Of a stretch of 64,000 nt of DNA, positions 1-9,445 are shown piece by piece (positions within the stretch are counted from its first letter, which is position 1; every line of letters begins with the position of its first letter). The position numbers and the translations under genes are program-made. The stretch is from NCBI RefSeq assembly GCF_003351025.1, contig NZ_QPCG01000012.1, positions 62,001-126,000 of the forward strand, written 5' to 3'. Under the pieces are notes generated by a model that saw nothing but the letters and a program-made list of their open reading frames with translations, was not told the origin of the DNA and ran no database searches. This stretch comes from Mucilaginibacter endophyticus (lineage in GTDB: Bacteria > Bacteroidota > Bacteroidia > Sphingobacteriales > Sphingobacteriaceae).

Positions 1-1394
1 TAAGCTACCAGTTAAACCATACTAAAGATACTGTTGTTAAAGACCGCCGTACTGCCTGGCAGCGCATCTCCAAAAGCCTAAAATGTATCCAAATCGGTGC
101 TATTTTACTTAACGATGTTAACTTAAAATATGAAGATTATTCGGGCAATAAAGTAGCCATTTCCAGGCTGAAGGAGCTGAATTTTAGCGCTACCGATTTA
201 CTGATAGATTCGACTACACAGTACGATAAATCGCGTTTACTTTACTGTAAGGATATTATAACCGAAGTAAATAATTATACCGGAGAAACGCCGAGCGGTT
301 TATATACCTATAAGATCAGGCATCTTAAACTTTCAACGCTTACTTCAAAGCTTAACATCGAAGGGCTTGCCATGCAGCCGGCCAAATCAGATGTATTCTT
401 CGGCAAGAGCCAAAAAGATCGTCTGGGCTTACTGGCTGATTCTGTACAGCTCAACAACTTTGATTACTTAAATTATCATAAGTACCGTACTGTTTCTGCC
501 TCAAGTTTAACCCTGGCCAATGGCAAAGTAACTGCTTTCACAAACCCGGGTAAAAAGCCCGATTCATTGACGGATAAGGTTAAAACTTTTCCTAATATGA
601 TGATCAGGAAACTAAATCTTGATCTGCGGATCGACACCCTGAAAATCCGCCACATGGATGTGATCTATAACGAGTTTAATAAAAAGTCGCAGAAAACAGG
701 TACAGTTGCATTTAACAATACCAGCGGCAATATTTATAATATTACCAATAACCCATCGGCCATAGCCAAAAACAACGTTACCACTATTGATCTGACAACG
801 TATTTCATGAACCGCGGCCGGCTCGATGTTCAAATGAAATTTAATTTAACTGATGATGATGCCGCCTTCAGCTACAAAGGAACATTGGGCCCCATGGAAT
901 TTAGCCGATTAAACCCAGCTACAATGCCTTTGGCCATGGTAAAAATGACCTCGGGTAGCGTTAAAAAATTCAGTTTTGATATCCAGGCCAACAGCAAGGT
1001 ATTTAAGGGCAAAGTTGATTTTTTATATAACGATTTAAAGGTGGTTTTGCTAAAGCCCGACACAGCTAACGACCGCTTCAAAAGAAAATCGATCATGTCG
1101 ATATTTGCCAACCTGTTTGTGATCAGGCGCAGCAATCCGGATGATAAGGGCAAGCTTACTTCGGCATTAGTAATTTACAAACGCCCTAAAGATTCGCCGT
1201 TCTTTAAAACCATCTGGAAAACCCTGCTTACCGGCATAAAGCCATGCATCGGCCTTGATGAGGAAAAACAAAAAGCTACTAAAGACCGCATCGACGAGCA
1301 TAATAAAAACAAAGAGGAGCGCTTAAAGAATAAAGCAGAACGCCAGAAAAGAAAAGCAGAGCGGAAGAAATTGATGGATCAGGGGAAATTTTGA
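1..1394 (+). CDS. AsmA-like large envelope protein, 3' part only
   Basis: The reading frame is open from base 3 at the window edge to the stop at 1394, so the true start lies outside. About 463 residues are visible. They look like the beta-rich repeats of AsmA/DUF748-type proteins, with lines such as 'LNIEGLAMQPAKSD' and 'LNLDLRIDTLKIRHMDV'. The C-terminus is a very basic, lysine/arginine-rich tail of about 50 residues. AsmA-like proteins are inner-membrane-anchored periplasmic proteins linked to lipid transport and outer-membrane assembly; that role here is inference from fold-like features only. An internal ATG at 372 is not the start, because coding continues upstream without a break. Confidence 0.6.
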   Translation, partial: SYQLNHTKDTVVKDRRTAWQRISKSLKCIQIGAILLNDVNLKYEDYSGNKVAISRLKELNFSATDLLIDSTTQYDKSRLLYCKDIITEVNNYTGETPSGLYTYKIRHLKLSTLTSKLNIEGLAMQPAKSDVFFGKSQKDRLGLLADSVQLNNFDYLNYHKYRTVSASSLTLANGKVTAFTNPGKKPDSLTDKVKTFPNMMIRKLNLDLRIDTLKIRHMDVIYNEFNKKSQKTGTVAFNNTSGNIYNITNNPSAIAKNNVTTIDLTTYFMNRGRLDVQMKFNLTDDDAAFSYKGTLGPMEFSRLNPATMPLAMVKMTSGSVKKFSFDIQANSKVFKGKVDFLYNDLKVVLLKPDTANDRFKRKSIMSIFANLFVIRRSNPDDKGKLTSALVIYKRPKDSPFFKTIWKTLLTGIKPCIGLDEEKQKATKDRIDEHNKNKEERLKNKAERQKRKAERKKLMDQGKF

Positions 1395-1425
1395 TTTGAA
1401 AAACATCTCTTAAAAGATCATAAAC

Positions 1426-1509
1426 AGCGTCATTGCGAGGCACGAAGCAATCGCGAACTATACAAAGCGGCCTTGTAAATCGGGGATTGCTTCGTGCAGC
1501 AATGACGCT
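1426..1509. repeat. GTCATTGCGAGG palindromic repeat, copy 1
   Basis: Imperfect inverted repeat whose arms read AGCGTCATTGC and GCAATGACGCT at the ends, with CACGAAGCAATC and its complement inside. It fills the gap between two convergent genes (AsmA-like and sprA), so it can form a hairpin in either transcript and may act as a two-way terminator. It belongs to the same family as copies near 12281, 12436, 23106 and 26410. Confidence 0.85.
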
Positions 1510-1539
1510 TTGACATTATACATCACGTTTCGCTCAGTC

Positions 1540-4500
1540 CTACTGCAACAACAACTTCAAATTAATACCAAAGTTGGTAAACGACGTATTAAACGTTTGC
1601 GAAGTGTAAGGCTTGGTAAGGTTTGAATCGTAAAATAAATTCAGGTTAAAACGCTGATTGATCACATAATCAATAGACGGCCTAACGGTTATATTTTGCG
1701 CACCTGATGAGATCTCGGCCGATTCAACATCCGCACGGTAAATGAGTGTTTTGTTATCGCGAAGCGAAAAATCAAGCTTAAAGTTTACGTCCTTATGCTG
1801 AATACCTTCAAACCAACCAAACGGGAAATGAAAATCTTTAGTGTGATAGCCAAAGCCCAAAACAATGATCTTTTCATTTTGCTGTGCCAACTGGCTGTTA
1901 AGCATACTTAAGCTTAGTGAACGGCTTTGACGATACTCGGCATTGGCGGTCATGCTGTTTTTAAAACGCATACTTGCACCCAGCAAGGGTACAAATTGTT
2001 CGAAAATCGTAACCTGCGAAAATTGATATAACGGCAGGAAATCATTATTCAAATCGCGTGCAGATGATGCCCCGTTGGCTTGCTGGTATTGCAATAACGA
2101 AGTAAAGCCGCTTACGTTATATGATGAGCGGTAGCCGTGGCTCAAATCAAACGAATCAAAAATATCCTGGAACCAGGAGATCTTGCTTAAGCCGTTATAA
2201 GTAACCTGCCAGTTAGGTATCGGAATTTTAGGAAACTGCGACAGGTTACTACCCGAAGCATTTTTACCCGCATAAGCCGCCAAAAACGCCGGTACCAGTA
2301 CGTTTTGTGAATTGGGGCCATAACCATCCGCATATCCGTCGGTAACGCCGCTTGAGTTTGGATTGGTGCGCCCCAACCTTTGTGATATCACGGTACGGGC
2401 ATCCAAAAACTTCTGGAAGGTACTGGATACATTGTTAATACCTTTGGCCGATTCAAAGGCAGTACCAATGGTAAGGAATGACACGCTGTAGTTACCCGAT
2501 GTAACCGGGCTCAGCGTTTCAATACTATTGCTTGATGCCAGGTATTTAAAGTTAGCCTGATAATTATGATCCTGCGTTTTAAATGCGGTAAGCTCAATCC
2601 GCAAATCTTTAAACGGTTCTATGATCCCCCTAAAGTGCATATCTTCATTAAGCGATGTAGTATACAACTGATTTTGCAGCGTGTCTGACGTGATCCAGCC
2701 GTTGGCAACCGCCTTGGCCCTGATATCTGTCTGACTGCCTAATAAAAAGCCCAATCCGGGAGCGCTTCCATCTGCGCCAAAAAAGCCCGACTGTGGTAAG
2801 TATCCCGGTAAAAAGGTACCCTGCGTACGGGTATAGGTGGCACTCAGGTTTTTAATACTGGTTAGCAAGCCAATCAGGATATTATTCTTTTTATTAGGAT
2901 TATTCGCCTTGCGGATAAAAGGGAACTTATTATACAGCGAAACCATGTTTAAAGTTGGGTTAAGCTGAATAGCCCTTGAGTTTTGAATGCTGTTACCCAC
3001 ATCATAATTGGTGCTGTTGATAGCAAACAGCGGCTGCGTTTGCCAGTTAAAGTGTGTGCTGTAACGGGCCACGGCCGATACCCAATCCAACCCCGGAATT
3101 TTATTGATAGGTACTGTATAATTAAAGTTGATGGTGTGGTTATAGTTGGTAGTACGGCCAAGCTTTTTCAGGTTATCCCACAGGGTATCGCGCTTTAAAC
3201 CATTGATACGTCCTGCAGGTTCATCCACTACCGATAAATTGGTAGCATCGATATCCATTTGTAAAGATTTCGATAAGTTCCAGCCGATGCCATATACACG
3301 GGTTATGTTGAAATACTTATTGAATGTAGTTGTAGGGATAGGGATATAATTATTAGGATCATTATCCCGCAGGGTGTTCTCGGAGTAAAAACGATCGAAG
3401 TTAATACTGAAATTCAACCGTGACGGCAACAAGCTAAAGTTTAGATCCCTGAACAAGGCCAGCATATTGCTTTTAATGATCTTGGCAAACGGACTATAAT
3501 ATTTTGGCTGATTGGTATAGTTATAAGCGAGTGTAAGGTTATACGTTTTCTCCACATCGTTCTGCGTCACAAAATCATGATGGTTGTATTCGGTATAGGC
3601 GTAAGTGGCGTTAAAGTTTTCAATATCCCAAATGTGGTTAATGGCATTCTGGTTTGTCCGGGCCTTATGCACATTGGTAAAATTGATGCTTTTACGGGTG
3701 GTTATATCAATGGCCGCGTTCCGGATGGAGTCGCGCTCTTTTGTGCTGGTAGCGGCTGCAAGCGATGCCTTCAATTCAACATCGGGTGCACCGGGATCAT
3801 ATTGCGGCATACTCCTTTGCGATGATAAATTGATATACGCCGGAATATGGATACCACTTTTATCCGGGAAAAACTTGCCCAGTTCAACATTAGCCGACAC
3901 ATCATAAGTTTGATCATCGCTTTGGCTGCGATCATTCAACCTTGAATCCAAAGTACCAAAACCAATGGTCGTTTTACTTCCGGATACGGTGATATCGGCA
4001 AAGTCGGCAAGCTTGGCGTCGATCCTTGCCGTAGCCGCCCATCCACCACGCTGGTCAAAATCAGTAAGGCGCAGCTCATCAAACCAAACTGTTCCCGATT
4101 TATCCAACCCATCATCCGGAATAGCATTGGTGCCTTTATAAGGGTTCCGTACGCCCAGCATAATGGTACGCAGTTTACTTAAATCGGGCTGGCCTTTTAT
4201 GTAAACCACCTTATCTCCCTCTGTGTATTTGAACAACTGGTTGTACGCCACGTTGGAGTGATTGCGTGCAAGCTTGGCGCGTACAAGCAGGTCAAGTTCC
4301 AGGTCCATTTCGTTAACATCGGGCCAGATAGCTGCCGGATCGCTGGTGCCCGGCTGGGTTATTTTTAGTGGTAACTCGTATTCGTAATAGTTATCCTGGT
4401 AATCAACACCCAAACGGATAAACGCGTTCAGATCATTATCTTTTAAATAATCACCCTCGGCATGGATAAACATTTGCATGCGTTTGTACTTGCGCAGGTC

Positions 4501-7500
4501 GTTATAAAACGTGCGGAACGCGGCTCTTGAATAACCATCGCGCAGGCTTTTTACGTTGAGCGATAAAGATTGCTCGTTAAGCTTGGTATTGGTTTGCAGG
4601 TTATTGTAATTACGCTGACGGTTGATACCCGGCGGCACCACATAAGGTATTGGCGTACGGTTACCGTTTTCTTCGATATTTACGGCCTGCACGTCAATGG
4701 TCGAATTATCTATAGGCGGGTTTTGAATTGCCGGATCAGCTATTACATTCAGCGGATTTTTTTCGGTGTTGAAAGCACGCCATTCGCCACGCACCAATTC
4801 CAGGGTCGCAAAACGGAGCACCGCGGTATCGGCAAAATTGGTCATGAACATCCTCATGAAGCGGATGGCCTTAAAATCCTGGATGTTACCCACCCGCGAC
4901 TGATAATCAGTGATCGGGATACGGAACTGGTACCAGTTAACAGCCTGCGTTGTACCATTGGGCAGTTTTACCTGCGCGGTAACTTTATCGCTGATATAGT
5001 TTTGACCTACAACCATATCGGCAGGACGCATAGACACTTTATACTGGAAGTACGAATCTTCCTGGCTCATGTTATTGTCGCGGTTAATATCCTCGCCATC
5101 GGGCAGGGAGGTTGAGGCCGAGTTTTGCAAACCAAGTTCGGCCTGCGATTGCTGTGCTGTTTTCGAGTTGCCATCGGTACCGTTATACTTGCTGTAACGG
5201 TCAAGGATACCGGCGCGGGCCTGATCGAGGGCAGGGCCCTGGTAATATTGATAATCGTCAGATGAAGGGTCGGCCGCATAATTATTTGCCGCCTGCGCGT
5301 TCAACTGACCTTTTATTTGCTGAACGACGGGCGCAAATTTAGTTTGCTCGTCCTGATCGTTCATACCATCCAAACCAACATCCTGCAGTTTACGGGCATC
5401 GGGATTGTTATCAAAAGCGTTAACAACCGGTTGTAATTTAGATACCCTGCCCCAGTTGGTTTCATCAACCTTGGTCATGTCGCCATCAACAGGCAAACTG
5501 TTCTCCAAACTTTTGCGTCCGTCTTTTAAGATATCCTCAGAGATAGAGCCCAGGTTAAAATAAAGATCACCACCTGCAGAGTTTGGCTTGTAAATGAACG
5601 GATCAAGCACCCAAAACTCAATGTATGATACGTTTAATGATTCAAAGTCGTTCGTTTCCAATTTCCTGAACATACCGCCCCAGCGGGTTTTAGGGTTTTG
5701 TAAAGTACCATCCGGATTAATGCCTGTGGTAGCATAGTTGTAAGGGCCACGGATGGTTGGATAAAAAGCCATGTTCAATGTAGCCAGGCTAAGCGGTTGC
5801 CCCGTGGCCGATTGCTTGTAAGGAAATACCTCCTGCTCAATCACCTGCCTCACGTAATGGTTGGAAAGCTCGCTTCTTGTTACGGGGATCGATCCTGTAT
5901 TGGTATAAAATATAGGGTCGATATTATAAAAAGCAAGCCTTGCACGGTTATATCCATAACTCAGGTTATCAAACAAAGTCGATTCGGTAAACAGTTGCGG
6001 GGTACCCGAAATTTGCCAGGCATTGGCTGCCTTAACATCAATTACCGACTGGCTATTTTCAAAATCATCAAGATACGACGTTCCATTTTTTGAACCCGCA
6101 AAGTTCAGCGCTCCGGGACTGCCCGGCATCAGCTTGGCAAACTCGCCATAAAAATTGATGGATGACGGCACTTTGGTATGAATACCGGGGATCTTATCAA
6201 CCAGCCTTGTTAAAAAACGTGAGTTCGAGCTATAGTTAGCATCAAAGCCCCAGATAGTATTTGAAATAGATTCTTCACCAGCTATTTCGTTTTGAGTAAG
6301 CGGTTGTTCGGTGAGGTGCATCAGGGTGGCACCTAATTGAAGCTTATCACTGGCATGGTAATCAAGCCTTGTACCGTATAACGATTTTTGCTGAACACCA
6401 AACAACTCGTTGTTTTCCAACTTTACGGTAATAGGCTGTCCGGACGATAACAGCGCCTGGTTCAGGATCCTGATCCGCCCCGCGTTATAATCAACCGTAT
6501 AATCATTACCTTCCTGTAGTTTTACTGTACCGGCAGTAACGTTTACAGAGCCCTGCGGAATATTAACCGCGTTCAGCTGATATTCTGAACCTCCCGTTGA
6601 AGTATACGTACCCTTAATAACATACCTGTTTAAAGCCGGGAAATATTGCTGCGCTATGGTTTTGGTTGAATCATATAAGGCCTGGTAAACGTATCGTTTG
6701 GCCAGGTCAGTTTCGCCGGGCGTAAATTGTGACGCGAGATCCGAACCAAAGGGTTCCACTACCGGGAACGAAACACGTCCATTTTGCGAATCGATGGTTA
6801 TGCCCTCTAAAAAGTCAAAATAGCCATCCGGCTTTTTATCGCTTTGCTGGTTCAGGTTATCGAGGCCTGCTATTTGCAGCCACAATTTGCCTTTGGTATT
6901 TTGGCCCTCTTCCATTACCGTTTTTTCGATACCCGATTTATCATCAAGGCGGGTAACAGTCAATTTAAAGTTGGTTGGGGCTATCTGGAAAGCACCAAGG
7001 GAGTAGATGTTTTTCATCATTAAATCCCAGGTCGGCAAATTGGTTTTCAGCAACTCGCCTTTCAGCAACTTTACAAAGAGTACGTTAGGCGTATTGGGGT
7101 TAACGGCAACATCACTGCTAAACTCACCTACCTGGTACTGTACACCGTTAACCGTGTACTGGTAGGCCACTGCCAGTACCTCATCATTATTTAAAGGATA
7201 ATTTAGGGAGATATAACCTAACTGCGGGTGCAGGGTATACTCCTTATCGGTAAGCTTACGGGCGTAGGTTAGTTTTGAATAATTATCTGTACTGCCCGAT
7301 CCCTGGAAAAAGTTGGCGACATCATTAGAGTTGGTAAGCCTTGCATTTTGCGGCAAAACCGATAACAGGTTGTTGGACTGCTGTGCAAAACCAGGGCCTT
7401 TAAAACCGGCCGGTAGGGCGCTACCGCCACCAACAATTCGTGTTTTATTGTATGGGTTATTTTCGCCCAAATCAATAAAGCCCAATATATCGCGCGAATC

Positions 7501-8550
7501 GGTTGTTACGTTGGTACGGTTGGTTGTCCAAACCTCAATCTTGGTGATGTTGATATTGGAACTGATGATCGGGATATTAGCCAGCGCCCTGTTATAATTA
7601 TTTCTGAAATATTGCGACAGGAAGAAGTGCTTATTAGCCTCATAGTCGGCAGGAGTTAACCTAAACTCGCCCTGCTGAGAGCCATTGGTAATCGTGATAG
7701 TTTTGGATTGCGACCGCTGTTGCGAAAAGATACTGGTAACATCTAACCGGCCAAATTTCAGTTTAGTTTTAACACCAAAAAGCGCCTGGCTACCGGTAAT
7801 TAATGTAGTATTAAGGGGCATACTAACCGTACCTGCCTCAATTTTTTGAATGATCTCATCCGGCGAACCAGTATAATCCAGCTTGATCTGGTTTTCAAAC
7901 TGGAACTGCGCATCTGTATTGTAATTAGTAGTGATCTTTAATTTATCGCCTATATTACCGGTTACGTTAAGCTGGATACGCTGATCGAAATTAAAATTGA
8001 ACTGACTGCGCTGACGGGTATTAAAAAGCGGGTTCTGATTTTTATTTACCTGCCCGGCCAATATCATCTCTGCCGAACCCTGCGGCCGGATATCAATCAC
8101 CGAGCTTCCAAAGATCTGTTCAAACGTATGGCTCCTCACTTTTATAGGCGGTATAAAGCCCGGCTGCTGAGAGTCGTAAGCATAATTATCGGCCAGTTGC
8201 TGAAAATAGCCCCGCTGGGTTGATCGTTCTTTAAGTTTTAAATATTGTTCAAACGTGAGGTATTGCGGCGGGCGATAGAGCAGGTTCCCTACCCTTTCGT
8301 ACAAAATATAGCGGTTGGTGGCCGGATCATATTCAATGGTACGCACCAGGTTTGCCGGGTCAGCATTGAAAATACCTTCCCTCATCCGCTGGCTTCGTGG
8401 CGCGGTTAGGTTTATTGGTACATTTGATTTGGTTGTATCATTTTTGGCCGCAGGAGTAGGCTTTTGTTGTGCATACACATTACCCAGCCCCCCAAACACC
8501 ACAATGAACAACACACTTATAAGTGTCTTATAAGTAAATACTTTGGTCAA
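1540..8550 (-). CDS. sprA: T9SS outer-membrane translocon SprA
   Basis: A 2336-residue protein with an N-terminal signal peptide (a hydrophobic run ending in VYAQQ). The length and content match SprA/Sov, the giant 36-strand outer-membrane barrel that is the translocon of the type IX secretion system and is needed for gliding in Flavobacterium. Long beta-strand-rich blocks with motifs such as 'DYNAGRIRILNQALLSSG' and 'GSKNGTSYLDDFENSQ' fit the family. It follows ruvA by 24 bases on the same strand, an order often seen in Bacteroidota, and probably shares its promoter. The protein is intact, with no frameshift. Cargo recognition would be through C-terminal sorting domains like the one on the protein at 31246-34068. 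Confidence 0.95.
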   Translation of the reverse strand: MTKVFTYKTLISVLFIVVFGGLGNVYAQQKPTPAAKNDTTKSNVPINLTAPRSQRMREGIFNADPANLVRTIEYDPATNRYILYERVGNLLYRPPQYLTFEQYLKLKERSTQRGYFQQLADNYAYDSQQPGFIPPIKVRSHTFEQIFGSSVIDIRPQGSAEMILAGQVNKNQNPLFNTRQRSQFNFNFDQRIQLNVTGNIGDKLKITTNYNTDAQFQFENQIKLDYTGSPDEIIQKIEAGTVSMPLNTTLITGSQALFGVKTKLKFGRLDVTSIFSQQRSQSKTITITNGSQQGEFRLTPADYEANKHFFLSQYFRNNYNRALANIPIISSNINITKIEVWTTNRTNVTTDSRDILGFIDLGENNPYNKTRIVGGGSALPAGFKGPGFAQQSNNLLSVLPQNARLTNSNDVANFFQGSGSTDNYSKLTYARKLTDKEYTLHPQLGYISLNYPLNNDEVLAVAYQYTVNGVQYQVGEFSSDVAVNPNTPNVLFVKLLKGELLKTNLPTWDLMMKNIYSLGAFQIAPTNFKLTVTRLDDKSGIEKTVMEEGQNTKGKLWLQIAGLDNLNQQSDKKPDGYFDFLEGITIDSQNGRVSFPVVEPFGSDLASQFTPGETDLAKRYVYQALYDSTKTIAQQYFPALNRYVIKGTYTSTGGSEYQLNAVNIPQGSVNVTAGTVKLQEGNDYTVDYNAGRIRILNQALLSSGQPITVKLENNELFGVQQKSLYGTRLDYHASDKLQLGATLMHLTEQPLTQNEIAGEESISNTIWGFDANYSSNSRFLTRLVDKIPGIHTKVPSSINFYGEFAKLMPGSPGALNFAGSKNGTSYLDDFENSQSVIDVKAANAWQISGTPQLFTESTLFDNLSYGYNRARLAFYNIDPIFYTNTGSIPVTRSELSNHYVRQVIEQEVFPYKQSATGQPLSLATLNMAFYPTIRGPYNYATTGINPDGTLQNPKTRWGGMFRKLETNDFESLNVSYIEFWVLDPFIYKPNSAGGDLYFNLGSISEDILKDGRKSLENSLPVDGDMTKVDETNWGRVSKLQPVVNAFDNNPDARKLQDVGLDGMNDQDEQTKFAPVVQQIKGQLNAQAANNYAADPSSDDYQYYQGPALDQARAGILDRYSKYNGTDGNSKTAQQSQAELGLQNSASTSLPDGEDINRDNNMSQEDSYFQYKVSMRPADMVVGQNYISDKVTAQVKLPNGTTQAVNWYQFRIPITDYQSRVGNIQDFKAIRFMRMFMTNFADTAVLRFATLELVRGEWRAFNTEKNPLNVIADPAIQNPPIDNSTIDVQAVNIEENGNRTPIPYVVPPGINRQRNYNNLQTNTKLNEQSLSLNVKSLRDGYSRAAFRTFYNDLRKYKRMQMFIHAEGDYLKDNDLNAFIRLGVDYQDNYYEYELPLKITQPGTSDPAAIWPDVNEMDLELDLLVRAKLARNHSNVAYNQLFKYTEGDKVVYIKGQPDLSKLRTIMLGVRNPYKGTNAIPDDGLDKSGTVWFDELRLTDFDQRGGWAATARIDAKLADFADITVSGSKTTIGFGTLDSRLNDRSQSDDQTYDVSANVELGKFFPDKSGIHIPAYINLSSQRSMPQYDPGAPDVELKASLAAATSTKERDSIRNAAIDITTRKSINFTNVHKARTNQNAINHIWDIENFNATYAYTEYNHHDFVTQNDVEKTYNLTLAYNYTNQPKYYSPFAKIIKSNMLALFRDLNFSLLPSRLNFSINFDRFYSENTLRDNDPNNYIPIPTTTFNKYFNITRVYGIGWNLSKSLQMDIDATNLSVVDEPAGRINGLKRDTLWDNLKKLGRTTNYNHTINFNYTVPINKIPGLDWVSAVARYSTHFNWQTQPLFAINSTNYDVGNSIQNSRAIQLNPTLNMVSLYNKFPFIRKANNPNKKNNILIGLLTSIKNLSATYTRTQGTFLPGYLPQSGFFGADGSAPGLGFLLGSQTDIRAKAVANGWITSDTLQNQLYTTSLNEDMHFRGIIEPFKDLRIELTAFKTQDHNYQANFKYLASSNSIETLSPVTSGNYSVSFLTIGTAFESAKGINNVSSTFQKFLDARTVISQRLGRTNPNSSGVTDGYADGYGPNSQNVLVPAFLAAYAGKNASGSNLSQFPKIPIPNWQVTYNGLSKISWFQDIFDSFDLSHGYRSSYNVSGFTSLLQYQQANGASSARDLNNDFLPLYQFSQVTIFEQFVPLLGASMRFKNSMTANAEYRQSRSLSLSMLNSQLAQQNEKIIVLGFGYHTKDFHFPFGWFEGIQHKDVNFKLDFSLRDNKTLIYRADVESAEISSGAQNITVRPSIDYVINQRFNLNLFYDSNLTKPYTSQTFNTSFTNFGINLKLLLQ

Positions 8551-8574
8551 AAGTTAGTAGATATATATCCGTAA

Positions 8575-9159
8575 TTATAGAGTTTTTAACGCGAACTTAA
8601 TAAGCTCTTCAACCGTTAATTCGCCATTATTTTTCTTAATCTCCTGATCCAATACTTTTTCGGCCGTGTTGCGTGCAAAACCCAGCATTACCAACGCCGA
8701 CAATGCTTCGTCCTTAACCGTTTGGCTTACCGGTACAACTGTTAATGTATCCGGACCTTCCTTGCGCAGCTTATCCTGCAGCTCCAGGATAATACGCTGG
8801 GCCGATTTAGGGCCGATGCCTTTTATCCGTTGGATCAGCGAAACATTACCGTTTACAATAGCCGTCTGGATTTCGGCCGGGGTTATGGATGATAACATCA
8901 TCCTTGCTGTATTTGGCCCTATGCCCGAAATGGAGATCAAATGTAAGAACAACCTGCGCTCACCTTCGGTAGCAAAACCATAAAGGGTGTGCGCGTCCTC
9001 TTTTACGTGTAACCACGCAAAGAGTTTGCATTTTTCGTCTTCGCCTATGCCCGAGTAGGTGTTTACAGAAATATTGATATGATACCCTACCCCTCCTGCA
9101 TCAATAACCACATACGACGGGCTTTTAAACATTAGTTTCCCACTAATATAATCATACAT
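8575..9159 (-). CDS. ruvA: Holliday junction branch migration protein RuvA
   Basis: RuvA is the tetrameric DNA-binding subunit that holds the Holliday junction and directs the RuvB motor. The 194 residues are typical for the family. The N-terminal OB-fold starts 'MYDYISGKLMFKSPSYVVID'. Two helix-hairpin-helix motifs follow: 'ISGIGPNTARMML' near residue 77 and 'IKGIGPKSAQRIILEL' near 112. The C-terminal domain III that contacts RuvB occupies roughly 145-194. It is the first gene of a likely ruvA-sprA operon with a promoter and a perfect palindrome upstream. ruvB is not in the window. Confidence 0.96.
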   Translation of the reverse strand: MYDYISGKLMFKSPSYVVIDAGGVGYHINISVNTYSGIGEDEKCKLFAWLHVKEDAHTLYGFATEGERRLFLHLISISGIGPNTARMMLSSITPAEIQTAIVNGNVSLIQRIKGIGPKSAQRIILELQDKLRKEGPDTLTVVPVSQTVKDEALSALVMLGFARNTAEKVLDQEIKKNNGELTVEELIKFALKTL

Positions 9160-9228
9160 ATATTATTACTTTATTAAGTTTATTAAAACAAAGATTTTGC
9201 AGGCTAAACTGCCTTTACAGTGATTATC

Positions 9229-9268
9229 CAAAGATAAAATTCCGGCGTCATTATATTAATATAATGAC
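9229..9268 (-). promoter_or_regulatory. ruvA-sprA promoter with a 22-bp perfect palindrome
   Basis: On the minus strand a perfect Bacteroidota -7 box, TATCTTTG, lies at 9229-9236, giving a predicted start near 9223 and a leader of about 60 bases before the ruvA ATG. A 22-bp perfect inverted repeat (half-site GTCATTATATT) at 9247-9268 covers the -33 region, where a dimeric regulator could bind. The box matches the consensus; the regulator is inference. Confidence 0.55.
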
Positions 9269-9301
9269 AAACAAAAAGCTGCGGCATACTCAGCTTAAAA
9301 A

Positions 9302-9338
9302 ATAAAGACGCTAAGCGTTTAAATGCCAGCGTCTTTAT
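9302..9338. terminator. Hairpin downstream of malic enzyme
   Basis: Perfect 11-bp stem ATAAAGACGCT / AGCGTCTTTAT with a 15-base loop. It stands between the end of the malic enzyme gene and the ruvA promoter, where it could insulate the two units. No long T-run follows, so factor-independent termination is uncertain. Confidence 0.5.
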
Positions 9339-9355
9339 CAAAAGATATACTTATT

Positions 9356-9444
9356 AACCCCACCCAAACCCTCCCCCAAAGGGAGGGCTTTTTAAAAAAT
9401 CTCTATGAAGTCTCCCCTACCGGGGGAGATTTAGAGGGGTTTTT
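9356..9444. repeat. Double-hairpin CCCTCCCC / GGGGAG intergenic repeat
   Basis: Composite palindrome: outer arms AACCCC and GGGGTT enclose two hairpins, CCCTCCCCCAAAGGGAGGG and CTCCCCTACCGGGGGAG. It ends two bases before the malic enzyme stop codon and, read on that gene's strand, gives GC-rich hairpins after the stop. C-rich elements of this kind are common between genes in Bacteroidota. It probably helps end the malic enzyme transcript. Confidence 0.8.
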
Positions 9445-9445
9445 A

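Noticed and set aside
1426..1509. CRISPR array or insertion-sequence end
   Set aside because: A single inverted repeat with no regularly spaced direct repeats, no spacers and no transposase frame; other copies in the window are dispersed singly.
2949..8533. Many medium-length frames opposite or within sprA
   Set aside because: They are shadows of the sprA frame; none shows protein-like motifs, and sprA is intact across the region.
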